The notes: generated by a model not told the origin, from the letters alone. 64,000 bases of DNA from Lentinus brumalis (GCA_001792895.1 MARA01000004.1:1612001-1676000), one strand, 5' to 3'; shown: positions 1 to 12,011, numbered from the stretch's first letter. Translations and numbers: made by a program.

Positions 1-416
1 AGCGCGCGCGCACCGAAGCGTAAGCGCACGAACACCGAAGACGAGACCAAGCGCACCGAGTCCGCCAAAAGGCCTGCCCGGCCCACTCGCCCTGCTGCCG
101 CTTCCGCCGCAGGCGCTTCTGCCTCTGCCTCTGCCCCTGCACAGAGACCGCCTCAACCGAAAAAGCCTGCGATGCAGAACGGGAACGCCGCAGCCTCATC
201 GAGCGCGGCTGGGAGCCTCTCGCTCGCAGCACTGGCAGCTTCAGCTTCCCGTGCTCCCGCGCCCCCACAGGTGGGGCTCATACCCAGGCCCGGAGCGGCC
301 ATCAGTACTACCAGGAGAAACTGCAAGTCATCTCTGGCATCCTCGGCATGGTCCAGACAGCGGTTAAGGAACTCCAGGACCAGGTCACGGCCGACATGGC
401 CGCCGGTGCACGATGA
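1..416 (+). CDS. 3' end of an unidentified protein, 5' truncated by window edge
   Basis: The first codons read a basic PKRKR-type stretch (possible nuclear localisation signal) followed by an Ala/Ser/Pro-rich low-complexity segment to about base 266. From about base 276 a different frame encodes a soluble, probably helical tail (QYYQEKLQVISGILGMV, then a Gln/Val/Lys-rich end) that stops at TGA 414-416. The two stretches lie in different frames. They could be joined by an intron that I cannot define because the upstream exon is missing (a GTAAGC donor-like site lies at 20-25), or by a one-base length error in the C run at 262-266. I do not recognise the family. Confidence 0.5.
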
Positions 417-1037
417 AGAGGGAGGTGTTGGTGTGTATCTTACCGGGGGCAAGGGCGGTGGGATCTGTGCACCAAACATGAGCCATGGTGAACCATGCCC
501 GAGAGTTGCCCCGCCCTCCCTCCCCGCGTCGACATTGTGTACCGTGCTCCGGAGGCCTGCGGACACAGTGACACGCGCAATAATGTCGATGTTTTCATTG
601 CTTTCGCGACCTCGAGCTCGTAATGTTTGGTGTATACTGTACTCTAGTGCTGCCGTTGCTCCCTGCTGCTGCTAGCTTGTGTTTTGTTCTGGTTATATGC
701 CTCCCTGGACTGCTTCCTTTGTGGTCTGTTCGTTCGACTGCCCTCTGGTTCTGTAAAAGCGTGTTGGTTCTGTGCCCTGGTGTGTCGCTGGCCTTCGACG
801 CTGTTCTGAATGTGTCCTTTTACCTTAAATATATGTAGTGAGTCGTGCCATTTAGTACAAGATGTACAGTCGGAGCAGTCGGCCTTGTACGACTCGGCCT
901 GGGTCTGCGACGCAAGAGTAAGTACTGGTAGCGGGGAGCGGCGGCCTAGTTTTGCCGGCCAGTGCAAAACTCCTGCTCTCGATCGGACCTCACGCTTGCA
1001 AACCCTCACGTCCACGACGACCTCTGGGACAGGCAAG
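417..1037. other. Intergenic: 3' UTR and promoter, no gene seen
   Basis: Only short reading frames without conserved motifs occur on either strand. The T-rich part (about 590-840) fits a 3' untranslated region of the preceding gene; the rest would be the promoter and 5' leader of the panB-type gene. Confidence 0.5.
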
Positions 1038-2253
1038 ATGTTTAGGATGGCGAAGAGGGCGCAGCGCCCGAAGCAGCTCCTCCATTTCTCAGCGTCACTT
1101 TGCTACCCCTTTCGCGCGTGCTCGCGAAGATGGATGAGTGCGAGACCGGAGGAGCGCCATGTCGTCGGTAGTACTGGTAAGTCATCTCTGCTTGACCTCA
1201 TGTCGGGAGAAGGACTTCGTCCGCGAGCCGACCGCCGTGCTTTGTGTCGCGCGCATTAAGGCCGCCCGCTGGAAGGCGAACGGCCCGGATCCAGTTGAAC
1301 TGTGGTTAGCCACATGCTGGTCTTGAGACCATCACTCCTTCGTATGCTGACATCCATGAATTTCTGCAGCTGCACCACGAAAGAAGGTCACAATCCAGCA
1401 CCTGCATGCCCTCCGCGCATCCCGGACGCCAATAACCATGCTCACCGCGTACGACTTTCCCTCCGGGCGCGCCTGCGAGACGCACGGCATCGACATCACC
1501 CTCGTCGGCGACTCGCTCGCGCAGGTGTGCCTCGGGTACGACTGCACGACCCGCCTCACGCTCGACGAGATGCTGCACCACATCCGCGCCGTCGCCCGCG
1601 GGTCACATACACCTCTCCTTGTCGCGGACATGCCCTTCGGGACGTACCTCGCCAGTCCCGAGGACGCCGTGCGCAATGCTGTGCGCATCGTACGAGAGGG
1701 CGGCGCAGACGCTGTCAAGCTCGAAGGCGGGCTGGAGCTCGTGGATACCGTCCGTCGGCTGACGAACGTCGGCATCCCGGTCATGGCGCACGTCGGCCTC
1801 CTCCCGCAGCGCCATGTTGCACTCTCGGGCTACCGCCTGCAGGGGCGCGATGCGGAGAGCGCGTTGGGCGTGCTGAAGAGTGCACTCGCGCTCGAGGAGG
1901 CGGGTGCGTTCGCAATGGTGCTTGAGGCGATCCCGCATGCGCTCGGAACATACATCACACAGCGCCTGAGGCATGCGGCGACCATCGGTATCGGGGCTGG
2001 TTCGGGAACGGATGGGCAGGTGCTTGTGTGGGACGACCTCATGGGGACGTGGCACGGGCACCAGGCGAAATTCGTGCGGCGCTTCGCAGACGTCAAGTCT
2101 GAGGTCGAGAAGGGCATACGGGCGTACTCTGAGGCGGTGCGGGAGCGCAGCTTCCCTGCGGGTGCGGAGAGCTACGAGATGCCGAAGGCGCAGTGGGAGC
2201 GGTTCCAGCAGCTGGCGGAGTGCGGGGTCGGTGATGTTGCGAAGGATACGTGA
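1038..2253 (+). CDS. ECM31: 3-methyl-2-oxobutanoate hydroxymethyltransferase (ketopantoate hydroxymethyltransferase)
   Basis: Transfers a hydroxymethyl group from 5,10-methylene-THF to 2-oxoisovalerate, giving ketopantoate, the first committed step to pantothenate and CoA. The main exon (1370-2253) carries the PanB fold: KVTIQHL, TAYDFPSG, the metal/substrate-binding VGDSLAQV, then VADMPFG, VKLEGG, VMAHVGLLPQ, the catalytic-region EAIP and the IGIGAG...GQVLVWDDLMG signature. I propose a short first exon, 1038-1176, starting MFRMAKRAQRPKQ and rich in Arg and hydroxyl residues, which resembles a mitochondrial presequence. The GTAAGT donor at 1177 and CAG acceptor at 1367-1369 join in frame, giving about 340 aa. 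This intron (193 nt) is long for this genome, so the N-terminus is the least certain part. It stops 1.4 kb before the convergent KRI1 gene. Confidence 0.93.
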
Positions 2254-3670
2254 GTTGAGAGGCAGACGGTGTGTACCGAGATTCGAGAGTATCTAGCGGT
2301 CAGTTTGTGTACGTATCTTTATCGCGGTATGTATCGATATCTCTCGTGCAGGAGACCTGTCAACCTCCCGGCCCCTCAATATGCATTATGTCGGTGATGT
2401 TGTCTCTCGCACACGCACACGGCAGTCAGCGTTACGTCTGCTCGGTGCGCCGAACAAGACTCTATTTTATACGAGCCATCGGTACTGATTACATGCCATG
2501 AGACCCGCGGCGTGATCAAAGCGTTCTATGTCCTCCGTACACCGGGGGGCCTCCACGGGAATTTGCACGAATACCGTGGTGTATGCGCGGCGATGATGCT
2601 ATGGGTTGAACACGGCGACAGATCGATGAGATCGTGTGAGTAGAGCCGGACGGTGGTCGGTATCGGGAGAGACGAAACGGATGACCCATCATAAACTGGA
2701 AGGAAGAGGAAGAAGATGTCTTCCGGGCTTGACGAGCCTCTGAGCTCGAACTCTCGCGGCGGTCGACATAACATGTAGTAGAAGCAGCTGCGTGCAGGAA
2801 CGAGACCTAGGTAAGCCTCAGCAGTGGGACATACGGTGTAAGAAGCACGTACGTTGTGGAGTCTCCAGGACTTGAGGACCGGGCGTGGTAGTAGCCATGA
2901 GCACCGTGGTCGATAACTTGACCCGGAGACAGGGGTGATCGGAAATGAATGTGAGAGGGTATGAGAGGAGAGGATGTGCGGTTCCTGCGGTAGGGATGCG
3001 GCTAGGATGCTATGTACCACGAGTACGAGGATCGGAGGGCGGGGAAGCTCTGGACAGGGAGGGGCACGAAGCTCGGGGATGTGCAACGGTGGCGGACGAA
3101 AGAATCCAAGCCCCAAAAGGACCGACGCTCAGGACGTCGGTTCATATTACACAGCTGCGGGTGGTGCACCTCTGGGCGCCCAGTGGCGAAGTCATCGTAA
3201 CGACTGCGTCGGGACGGGTGAAGAGGCTGATGTGGTACAGGGAGGCTGGTCTGAAGATGTTCTTGATCCCGAACACTTCGCCCTGCTTGCTCTTGTCTCC
3301 TTGAACACCCTCGAATGGATACTGAGAAGTTTGTCTATGAGAGGAGGCATGCGCTTTGGCCTGAGTCCATTGTCGGTGTCGCATCCCGGTGGCGCGTGGC
3401 GCAAGACGAGGTAGAAGGTCGTGAGGGCCCATGAGGCATCCCGCCGCGCTATAAGTACGTGCGCAGAGAACAAAGCGCGAGCGCACTTGGACTGCATCAG
3501 CGGCACATAGTGGCACAACACACAAGGCCTTTGTTGTGCGTATCAGGAAGGAACGATGACGAACCTGCGTGTTGTGGACATTGTCCGAGCTTGGTAGGGA
3601 GGTGCACCCCCGACGAAAGAGTATAATGATATTGACCAAAGGGTTAACCAAGAGGCATACGCGTCGCCGG
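2254..3670. other. 1.4-kb gap between convergent panB and KRI1 genes; no confident gene
   Basis: Several open frames exist (2526-3116 minus, 2945-3304 plus, 3142-3780 minus), but none shows a recognisable motif, good splice structure or biased codon use. A 39-codon plus-strand frame at 3315-3434 has protein-like composition, and a CTATAAG box lies at about 3450, but neither is enough to call a gene. Both neighbouring genes end here, so much of it may be 3' UTR. Confidence 0.4.
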
Positions 3671-6292
3671 CTACGACGACGCGGCGGCGGTCTTCCTATG
3701 TCTCCGTCGCTTCTTCTTCGTCCCTTCGTCAGCCCCATCGTGCTGCGCCTCCTCACCCTCCTCGGCATCCCCACTCGCAACCCGTTTGCGCTTCTTCTCC
3801 TTTGGGCCCTTCACATCCTGAACAACATCGTCCCCGTTGTCTTCGTCTCCACCATCGCCGGTGGCTCCCCAGCCGCAGCCTTCTCGCGCATACGCTCTTT
3901 CTTCCCCTTTCGCTTCTTCACCTTCTCCTCCGCGTGCGGCTGCACAGCATCGACGCCGCGCTCCTTGAGCTTCGTCTTGAGCTCCGTAAGCCGTGCAACA
4001 CGCTGCCCGTCCCACGTGCGACCCTTGCCCTCCTTGCGGTACGGCGCATACTTCTTGATGCCCATGAACGTGTTGAGCTCCGCGTCGGTCGCCATGAGGA
4101 TCTCGGCGGGGGTCAGCCCGAAGCTCTGCGGTTCGACCTTGGTGTATTTGAATCGCGTGGGCATCCCCGCAACCTGCATACCGGAGTTAGTTATCCGTGA
4201 GTGCGGGGGCGATGGAGCACGCAGACGCACCATGTCGTTGAAGTCAAGCCCGTAGATCTCGTCCATGTACTCCTCGAGCTTGCGCTTGCGCATCTCCTCC
4301 GTCCCGTCCCAGTCGTCGTCCCCAGGGAGGCGCTCGACGTCTGCGTCCATCTCGTCCATGTTCACGCCACCCTCGTCCATCGCGTCGTCCTCGCTCTTCT
4401 TCTTCTTCTTCTTTTTCTTCTTCTTCGACGGCCCTTCGTCTCCGTCCTCGAGTGCTTCCGGGGGTACGATGTCCGCGACATCGACGTCGTCGTCCCATGT
4501 CGGCTTCTCGTCGTCGACGATGTCATCCTCGCCAAACTCCGCCGCGTCATTGGCGTACAGCTCCGCCATCTGTCGGTCATGCGCTTCAGGGTCCCAGTCG
4601 CCCTCCAGATCGAGCGCTTGCAGCGCTGCGAGTGACTATGAGACACGGTTTTCCGCTATGACGACTGCGGTGCCTACCTTTGCTCTCCTCGAGCTTCTTG
4701 CCACCCTCGTGCCCGATCCGCTCGAGCTTCGCGCGGAGTTCCTTCATCTTGAGGGCCTTCAGTCGATTGACCTCCTCTTTCTTCTTCAGCAGCTCCTCCT
4801 CCTTGCGCGCCTTCCGCTTCTCACGCGCCTCCTTGCGGGTTGTGTCCTGTCGTCGAACGAGCGAGTCGAGGTTACGCGGATGGCGAGCAATCTCTGCCGC
4901 TCCTCTGTGGTCGCGTGAATGTCAGTGAAAAACGACGTGACAAGCAAGGCGGAATGGGACGGACGGTTCTTCGAATCTGAAGTTGTATGAGCTCTCGAAG
5001 CGGTCAGCGACTTCGTCGAACTCCTCTTCGTCGAGGGATGGGTGTTCAGCATCGTCTCCAGAGCTGGAACCAGACGCCTCAGCGTCGGACTCGTCGTCCG
5101 CTCTGCCCTTGCCTGTGATCTCCTTGTACGTTGGGAGACGGCGAGTTGACCGGTCAATCCATCCGCGATTCAGGATGTAGCTGCGCGGCAAGGTGAGCAG
5201 ATTAACGTCCAACGTGACGCGGGCACTCACTTCAGCAAGAACTCCTGGTCTTCATCCTGCTTGCTCTTCCCCGACTTCGATGTTTTCTTCTCCTTCTTAC
5301 CCTTCTTCTTTGGCCGTTCCTCCTCTTCAGCCGGCACAGCGCCCACGCCCGAGTCCGCCTCGATGGTGATGAGCTCCGAGAGATCTTCCCCAACCTCGCG
5401 CTGCAGGTACGCGCGATACTCCTCCTCCTCCTTCTCGATCTCGTCCTTGGTCTTCTCGCGCAGCACCAGCAGGTCATCCTCCTCATCGCTGCGCTCCTCG
5501 CCATCCACGGCAGTGTGGAACGCGGCGATAGTTTCGTCCCGGAGCTTGCTCTGCTCCTCGACGTGCGTGAGCGGTTCGGGAGAGGGCGTACGCGTCCCAG
5601 ACGCCTCTTCAAGGGCGGACGCGAGGGCGTGTTGGCGCATGGTCAGAGGCTTCGACTGCAGGAGAGTGTATGTGAGCTTCGGGGACGAGTTGGGACGGAT
5701 GTGGCATTCGCGCGAGGGAACGTACCTTGTCCTTCCGTGCCCGACCAAGAGAGAGTTCGCCCGTCTTCTTGCGCTCCTCTACCCTCTCTTCGATCAAACC
5801 GCACATCGCACAGAAGAAATAATAGGTACTCACCCTCAAATACATCCTTGCTGCTTTCGTAGATTGACGGGTCCTTGCGCTTTATGCGCGCGAGGGTCCG
5901 CAGGATCGCCGCGTCCACGGCGGGAGTGAGCTCCTCGCCGTCTTCATCTTCAGACTCGGCTTCCTCAGAGTCCTCTTCATCAGCATCTTCGTCGGCATCC
6001 GACCCATACTTCTCCTTAACTGCATGCGCACACTTCAGGGAAACTTATGGGAATACATGTGGCTGAGACGTACGTTTCGCTAATTCCTCCCTTTCCTTCC
6101 TATACTCGAATGCTTTCGCATAGTGCTCATTAATGGTAAGGGTCTGGATGTCCTCGAAGTCCGAGTCGTCCGACAGCATGTCTGGCTTCTGGGAGAGGGA
6201 GAGGGAGGAGAAGGAGGACCTAGCAGGTCTTGTAGGTGCACTGACAATGAAAATCAGGACTTACTTACGGGGTTGAAACTCCGAAAGTACAT
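3671..6292 (-). CDS. KRI1: Kri1-like nucleolar ribosome-assembly factor
   Basis: Kri1 is an essential nucleolar partner of Krr1 in 40S subunit assembly. I read nine exons: 6292-6269 (tentative), 6188-6074, 6019-5834, 5787-5726, 5655-5231, 5180-4965, 4904-4678, 4625-4231 and 4173-3671. Landmarks in order are an acidic N-terminus (MLSDDSDFEDI from 6179), the conserved EFLLNYILNRGWID block, ARHPRNLDSLVRR followed by a Lys/Glu-rich coiled coil, and the Kri1 C-terminal domain (YGLDFNDMVAGMPTRFKY, VEPQSFGLTPAEIL). The intron at 4174-4230 is 57 nt and stays in frame. The ATG is at 6179, or at 6292 if the small first exon is used. Near 3865 the frame must change to reach the basic KKKRRRHRK tail. A 47-nt intron with a weak GAG acceptor or a one-base length difference in the CCCC run at 3867-3870 would do it; otherwise the protein stops at 3811. 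Confidence 0.9.
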
Positions 6293-6885
6293 GCAAAGCG
6301 ACTGCCCTCCGCTGCTCTCTTTCGTTCTCTCGTCTGACTGCGACTGACTGCGACTGCGACCCTTGCGTTCTCATCAATATTGGCTGCCGCCCCGCTCCCG
6401 ACTGCCCCTCGCACCTGCCCAAGGTCCGCGAGGCTGCCTCTCTAAGCTCATTCCTTGTATTTGGCCGCATCTTATCTCCTCAGATAAGCCCGGCGCGTAA
6501 ATCTCGGGCCCCGCGCTCCTCGTCGCACCCCCTCTCCCATCCTCCTCTCCTGCACTTCTCGACGCGATTGACCCGTTCAGAACGCGTCGCTCACATATAG
6601 CTGATACCAACATGAATGTATATTCCCAAGAATTACGCAGCACTAACGGTATCAAGTAGTATATAATGACCATCCCCTTCGCCAGGATAGATAATCTTTC
6701 GGCGCCTCTTCCGTAGTAAGTAAGTACTGTAAGTACGTACGCGTCCTTGCTGTGAAGCTACGAGCTGCGGGCAGCGGCTCACCAGTGCACCACTGGTACC
6801 AACGTCGATTCAGCGAGTTCTATCCAGATACCGAAGCTTCTACCTCGTCGCGTCGCACCTCCGGATCTTCGCACGCTCGCGCATA
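6293..6885. other. Divergent promoter region between KRI1 and MYND gene
   Basis: Pyrimidine-rich sequence without open frames of coding character. It separates the starts of two divergent genes and presumably holds both promoters; no recognisable TATA box or other element was noted. Confidence 0.5.
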
Positions 6886-7749
6886 ATGGAGCCCTTGCCA
6901 CCGGGTACAACTTATCCGCTCAAGGAATGGGAACGTCAGGACAAGCTCAATGTCGAGTTGGTCGGGTACGGCTGGTAAGTCAATCTTTGCCGACATCCCT
7001 CCCAGACTGACTTGGGTATCTGCAGGGAGGATAAACGTGTGATAGTGCGCTTCCATCTACCGAAGGACCGTGATGTGGGGCGCATACAGTTAGCCCTCAC
7101 ATTCATGTGTCGCGACGTAAAGCACTCCAAGAACTGGATGTGCGAGTACTGTGGTATGTGCCGAAAGATCTCCATCGATGCGTGCGTCGTGGTGGTCCCT
7201 CAATATCGCATCTCAGGTGCTCCCGCGCGGGAAACCCATATCGTGACGAATTCATGGCACCACCTCGAACCTCCAAAATTGGTCGTCTACGTGCGTCTCG
7301 TTCCGCCACTAACGCTGACATGATGTTCTTTGATTCACTTGGTCCGTTCGTAGATTCACTACGTCTGCGACAAGGATCAGCGTCACGTCCTCGATGGCCT
7401 ACGGATGGCCCACGACATGCACAATTTGGCCAACATGGGCCGCCTTGGACCCTTCCCTACGTCTTTCCCTCCCAAGCAACCAGGCGTGACCTATCCGCTT
7501 GCTGGAAGTTGCGTCTGTTGCGAAAGTGATGAGACAGCTAATGACCCCGGAAATCTCAAGAAATGCAGCCAATGCAAACTGACGAGGTGCGTCCCGATCC
7601 TTCCTCGATCCATCGGTTGTTCACTGCATACCCGTCGCAATCGCCCTATATGTAGATATTGCAGCACTGAGTGCCAGAAGAAGGACTGGCCACGACACAA
7701 AGTTACTTGTAACAAGATCTTCTCGGTCAAGTTCGAGAATTGGGAGTAG
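6886..7749 (+). CDS. MYND-type zinc-finger protein
   Basis: The 205-aa protein has five exons: 6886-6974, 7026-7153, 7217-7290, 7354-7586 and 7656-7749. The N-terminal 150 residues (MEPLPPGTTYPLKEWER, FHLPKDRDVGR, HHLEPPKLVVYIHYVCD) match no family I recognise. The C-terminal 50 residues form a complete MYND finger: CVCC, KKCSQCK, YCSTECQKKDW, then H and C in RHKVTC, in the standard spacing of Cys and His zinc ligands. MYND fingers bind proline-rich partner peptides, so a protein-interaction role is likely, but the specific function is unknown. Every junction keeps the frame, and the last intron splits the Arg codon just before the YC ligand pair. Confidence 0.88.
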
Positions 7750-8118
7750 GTCCCGAATGTGCGCACACCGTCGCGATTCCCGGTAGTCATAGGTGTTCAG
7801 TGACAAGGCGTAGGGCAAGACGCTGAAGTCGTCTGACGAAAGCTCGTAGAACATTCCTGTGCGGTACCATGATACCATTGTTAAATTCGACATATTGATA
7901 CTGCTGTAACTGTACTCTATGCATAAATACCCACTCATAGATACGACGCCCGGACTACTTATGGATACAAGTGAGTGAGTCTTCCTGGAGAGAACGAAGG
8001 GAAGGAGCTACAATATGGTCGGTCTACGGCCAAAACGTCTAAGCATGCGCGTACGCATTCTCTGTATATACGAGAACCTCGTGCAAGTATCGCACCTTCG
8101 CGTCCCCGCCATCATTAC
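7750..8118. other. Intergenic, no gene seen
   Basis: Short AT-richer stretch between the 3' ends of the MYND gene and the first DUF6533 gene (convergent). No coding or RNA signal seen. Confidence 0.5.
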
Positions 8119-9611
8119 TCATGCCGGGTGTCGGGGGCAGCGGCTGCAATCAATTCCTTGCTGAGTCTGCCACATTAACATTGAACGGAGTGAGTGGCCT
8201 ACCTTCCATCGTGACGACGTTTCCTGGGGTTCATACTTGCGGAGCTCGTCCAGCTGGAAATAGAACCGAGAGACTACAATCGGTGGGATGCTGGGTCGCA
8301 TAGCAATGAGTGGCTGGAAGGTTCTTCGAAGGACCATAGGCCTTACATGTTTAGAAACACGCAGACGAACGCGAGCCTTGTTTCGAAGAGCGCGTCCGAC
8401 ACGGCTTGGACGATGTTCACTACCAGCATGGCCCTACGTGGGCTTTGTCAGATAGAGGTGCGATTGGTGTATGACGCGGAGCACTCACAGGAAGTACAGT
8501 ACGCCTTCTCGCATGACCAGTGAGGCGTAACCCTGTTGCTCGGGATGCTCGAGGTACGCGTTGCGAGTCTGCAGAAGCGTCACTACGATGACGATGGCTT
8601 CTGAGAGGAGAAGCGGGACTCGAGTAGCCACGCCGACTGGAAGCGCGGAGTCAGTGGACGCGTTGCGCGGATAGTGCAGAGTTGCCCTTACGACTGTAGT
8701 CAACGAAGATGGGTCAGCGCATCTCGAGGGAGACCAGAACAAATAGACACTGACATGGTAGAGGTGAATTGGTTGACGTTGCTACCATCTTGAATGCAGA
8801 ATGGCATGACGAAAGGTCCATCGGTGACTATCTCCAGGCGAACAAGGGCGTCCAGAGCCTTGAAAACGATGAGCAATAGAAGAATGAAAATGGGACACGT
8901 GAAGTCATACTAAGCATGTTGCCACAGGGATCAGGGCAAAGAAGACCACAATATACGCGAGGAGTTTGCGGTTCCCACTGATAGCGTAGACACGCAACCC
9001 GGAGAACACTGCCAGGCCCAGCTCTCGTTAGTATTCGACAGCCCGTGTGGTTCAGTAGGCAGCTCACCAGCCCAGACAGCGAATAGAGTGATTATGCATG
9101 CTTGCTGAACTCGTTGGAGGAATTCGCAGCTGTGTTGTCGAGCACCGCATCAGCTGACAGACTGGAAGTGGGGTTACATCAGTTCACAACGTGCCTCTAG
9201 AGGGCGGTCAGCATACGGCCGCATCGGGGTAACTGCACACGTACAAAGTATGAAGGAGGGAGGATGGTGCTCGCGAATGTAGCGAAGTATTGGAGAAGGC
9301 TCAGGTAGCGATTGAGGAAAAACATGGCCCGCGCCCATGTTAATCGCCGGCCCCACGCATAGTGAACTTCGCGGTCGAAAGTGATCATGTACTCGTAAAA
9401 GAGAACTGCTATTGACGGGTTTGAGGGTCAGTCATGCACACGGGACGACGAGATGACGACTTACCGAATGTCGATGCGAAGACATATTGTGTCAATCGGC
9501 TAAAATGCAGAGTTAGAATGAAATGACGCCGGGAGAGAGGTACATCCGTACTCACTTTGCTTCCAGGATTTCCTCTGCTAACACCAGGTCATCCCAGCCT
9601 GAGGCGTCCAT
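8119..9611 (-). CDS. DUF6533-family multi-helix membrane protein, copy A
   Basis: The N-terminus is read from exons 9611-9556, 9499-9465 and 9408-9245. It gives MDASGWDDLVLAEEILEA, then the DUF6533 signature: a first membrane helix ending YEYMITFDREV, then HYAWGRR and FLNRYLSLLQYF. Later exons give further hydrophobic helices (LFAVWAAVFSGLRVYAISGN, VATRVPLLLSEAIVIVVTLL, MREGVLYFL, VVNIVQAVSD) and the family's C-terminal helix PIVVSRFYFQLDEL. The exon around 9070-9160 and the last 30 residues could not be joined with certainty. The family is a large group of seven-helix proteins of unknown function, expanded in mushroom-forming fungi. The gene sits on the same strand as its tandem relative at 10.5-12.0 kb, with which it shares all motifs but little nucleotide identity, so the duplication is old. 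Confidence 0.8.
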
Positions 9612-10484
9612 GCCAGTGGACGACGATATCCTGCAGGAGTAGCAAGAGTGGGAGCCGTCAAGGCAGCCGGACAGAGAGACGAGAGCGTGAGTAGCAACCA
9701 ATATATATATACACAGCAGCCCCGCTCCATCGCACCCGATACAGCGGATGGAACGGGCTCAGCCTAGATGTACTGTTCACTCTGGCAAGGCCGCCGCATC
9801 CCGTAACGGCCCTCCGAGCTGATGACAGCTGTGTACACCCGTCCAGCATGCCTGGCATCGGCAGCATGCAGCGGCGAAGCCTGCGCGCGGTACATGGGCA
9901 GTTGGGACACTTATATCTCTCAGCATCTTTGTTAGACAGTCGTTCTTGTCATAGCCCATTGGCACAGTTCGCGCTGAGAGTGGCTAGATGGTCTCGGTCA
10001 ATTCGGACGGAAGCTAGGTGATAAGGTTTGGAAGCACTTACGGTACACCTCCCCATTCGTGCATCATTTTGAGGTTGCCACGGTCACTATTGGTTGTCGC
10101 ACCTCGTGAACGCGCCCGCAAGTCGATACCGTATAGGTGACCACTCCACCCGTAAACAAGTGGCAAGTGGCCGTGACAGCAGGCTCAGGGATGCACCCCA
10201 GAGAAGTGGCATATGTCAACGGTTGTTATTGGACGTGATAACTTACCGTTGCTGCGTCTTGGAACTGGCGCGCAATGCCAATGCGACGTGGAAGGTAGAG
10301 GAAAAGGACCCGCCGGCGCATGGGTTCCATCGTCATATCATCGTATCTTACACATGGGTGCTTCCCGCCCGCAGTCCGGAGCCCGACCAAGTGGCGGCGG
10401 TCGGATAGTCTTTCTCGAATCCCGCAGATCCAATGTCACCGGCTTCGTAGTCGCTGCGATAATCGCGGTATAGAAACGCAGGTC
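9612..10484. other. Spacer between the two DUF6533 genes
   Basis: No supported gene. It holds a short TATATATATA microsatellite near 9700 and only unbiased short frames. It includes the promoter side of copy A and the 3' side of copy B. Confidence 0.5.
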
Positions 10485-12011
10485 TCACATGACCGGGAGC
10501 CTGCGAATGCGGTCAGTGAGCGTTTTGACAAGGCACAATTCGCTACGGACCGTGCTGATAGGCGTGATGAAACGCATCGTTGACTGCGTCCCCAAGCTGC
10601 GTAACCGGGACGCGGAGGAGTAAGTTCTACCAGGGGACTCTTGAGCCGTAAGATCGTCCAAGTCCAGAAAAAACCGGGAGATCAGGATTGGTGTGATGCT
10701 ACGGTGGGTGAGCATGAGTATCAACGTCTAGACCATCAACTACCGACATACACATTAAGAAACGGCACTATAAAGCCAAAGCTGCCGACCTGCAGGAAGT
10801 CGAAGAGGATCTGGACGATGTTGAGCGACAGCATGATGCTGGAGTATCCAGCAAGTGTAAGCAGCAGCAGTGTAGTCCGTCTGTAGGATCACTCACGCGA
10901 AGTATAGGACACCTTCTCTGAGAATCAAGGAAGTGAAAGACATCTGCACGTGGAGCTTTCTGGCGACACGCATAGTACTCCAAGTCTTGACCAAGGTGGT
11001 GACGATGACGAGGGCGTCTGAGAAGATCATACTTGAACGCGTGGCCACGGACACTGGGGATGCTTTCGTCGATCAGTACTCAGTCGCCCAGGTTAATGGT
11101 ATTGCGTACACCTGAATGGTCGGTCAAGTGAGTAGTGGTATGATGACAACAAACGACAAGGACGAACTCGGTCCATGTCAATATAGACAGATCCATCCCG
11201 CTCATGCAACCAAGGTCCGACAGAGCGACTGACGTGAGCGAGGCGACGTACTGCAAGGGCGTCAGAATTGGTGAATAGAACTGAATCACCAAGCACCTAC
11301 TGCATTAGTCACCGCTGGCACCACGGCAAGCACTACCACGACCACAGTCACCACCAAGCTGCGCGCGCTGATTGCATACACGCGCAATCCCGCGAATGCT
11401 ACGTGGACGTGTCAGCCACTCTCCCTGCACAGAACATCTGCAGAATCCTGATGCGACGAACCTGCCCATACAATGTAGAGAACGATCTGGAACACCTGCA
11501 TCGACCTAGTTAAGAGGGCACAGCTGGTGTGCATATATGTGAGTTTGTAACAATGCAACACGTTAGCGTATACATGCCTCTGCAAACGAGTCGAGACATG
11601 TTCAGCCTCGGGAAGGGCGAGAGCATGATCTACTCACGACGTAGTTGACAGTAGGTAGCAAAGGTCCTAGAACGACCAGGTACTCCAAGATGCTGAGGTA
11701 TCGATTCAAAAGGAAGATTGTTCTGGCCCATGACGATTTGCGACCCCATGCGAACTGAACCTCCCGGTCGAACGTGATAAAATACTCGAACAGAAGGAGC
11801 GCTGCGGTGACGGTGAGATGCGCAGCCGCTGAACGATTCTTTCGAGGAAGAAGCTCACCGAAAACTGCCAAGTCGGCGTAGTTGAATGTGAGGCTGCGTA
11901 GCTGATCAGTCATAGGATGCTGTGCAAATAGCAGGAGGGTTACGTGTTGGCGTAGTACTCAACAAACGCCTCCAGCTCCCGCTGGGAGTCGGCGTCGGTG
12001 GTCGCGTTCAT
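10485..12011 (-). CDS. DUF6533-family membrane protein, copy B (possibly decaying)
   Basis: The start MNATTDADSQRELEAFVEYYA is followed by the same signature as copy A: FEYFITFDREVQFAWGRK and FLLNRYLSILEYL. Further exons read FAGLRVYAISARSL, a Val-rich helix ending AVVPAVTNA, SSMIFSDALVIVTTLVKTW, LILREGVLYFA, SLNIVQILFDFLQ and the terminal ILISRFFLDLDDL. Exon order and spacing match copy A. However, the exon upstream of the SVATRSSM segment contains an in-frame TGA at about 11070, where copy A reads through, and the splice sites there are poor. Either a cryptic intron removes the stop or the gene is a recent pseudogene. Function unknown, as for copy A. Confidence 0.62.

Noticed and set aside
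1..300. A 20-nt micro-intron (251-270) in the first partial gene
   Set aside because: It would join the frames, but it is far below the usual intron size, and the missing upstream exon or a homopolymer error explains the frame equally well.
2526..3116. 196-codon minus-strand open frame
   Set aside because: No motif, Pro/Ser/His-rich random composition, no codon bias.
3142..3780. 212-codon minus-strand open frame
   Set aside because: Overlaps the end of KRI1 and has no recognisable domain or splice partner.
9690..9720. TATATATATA run near 9700 as a promoter or origin
   Set aside because: A short dinucleotide microsatellite in a spacer; no gene start at the right distance.
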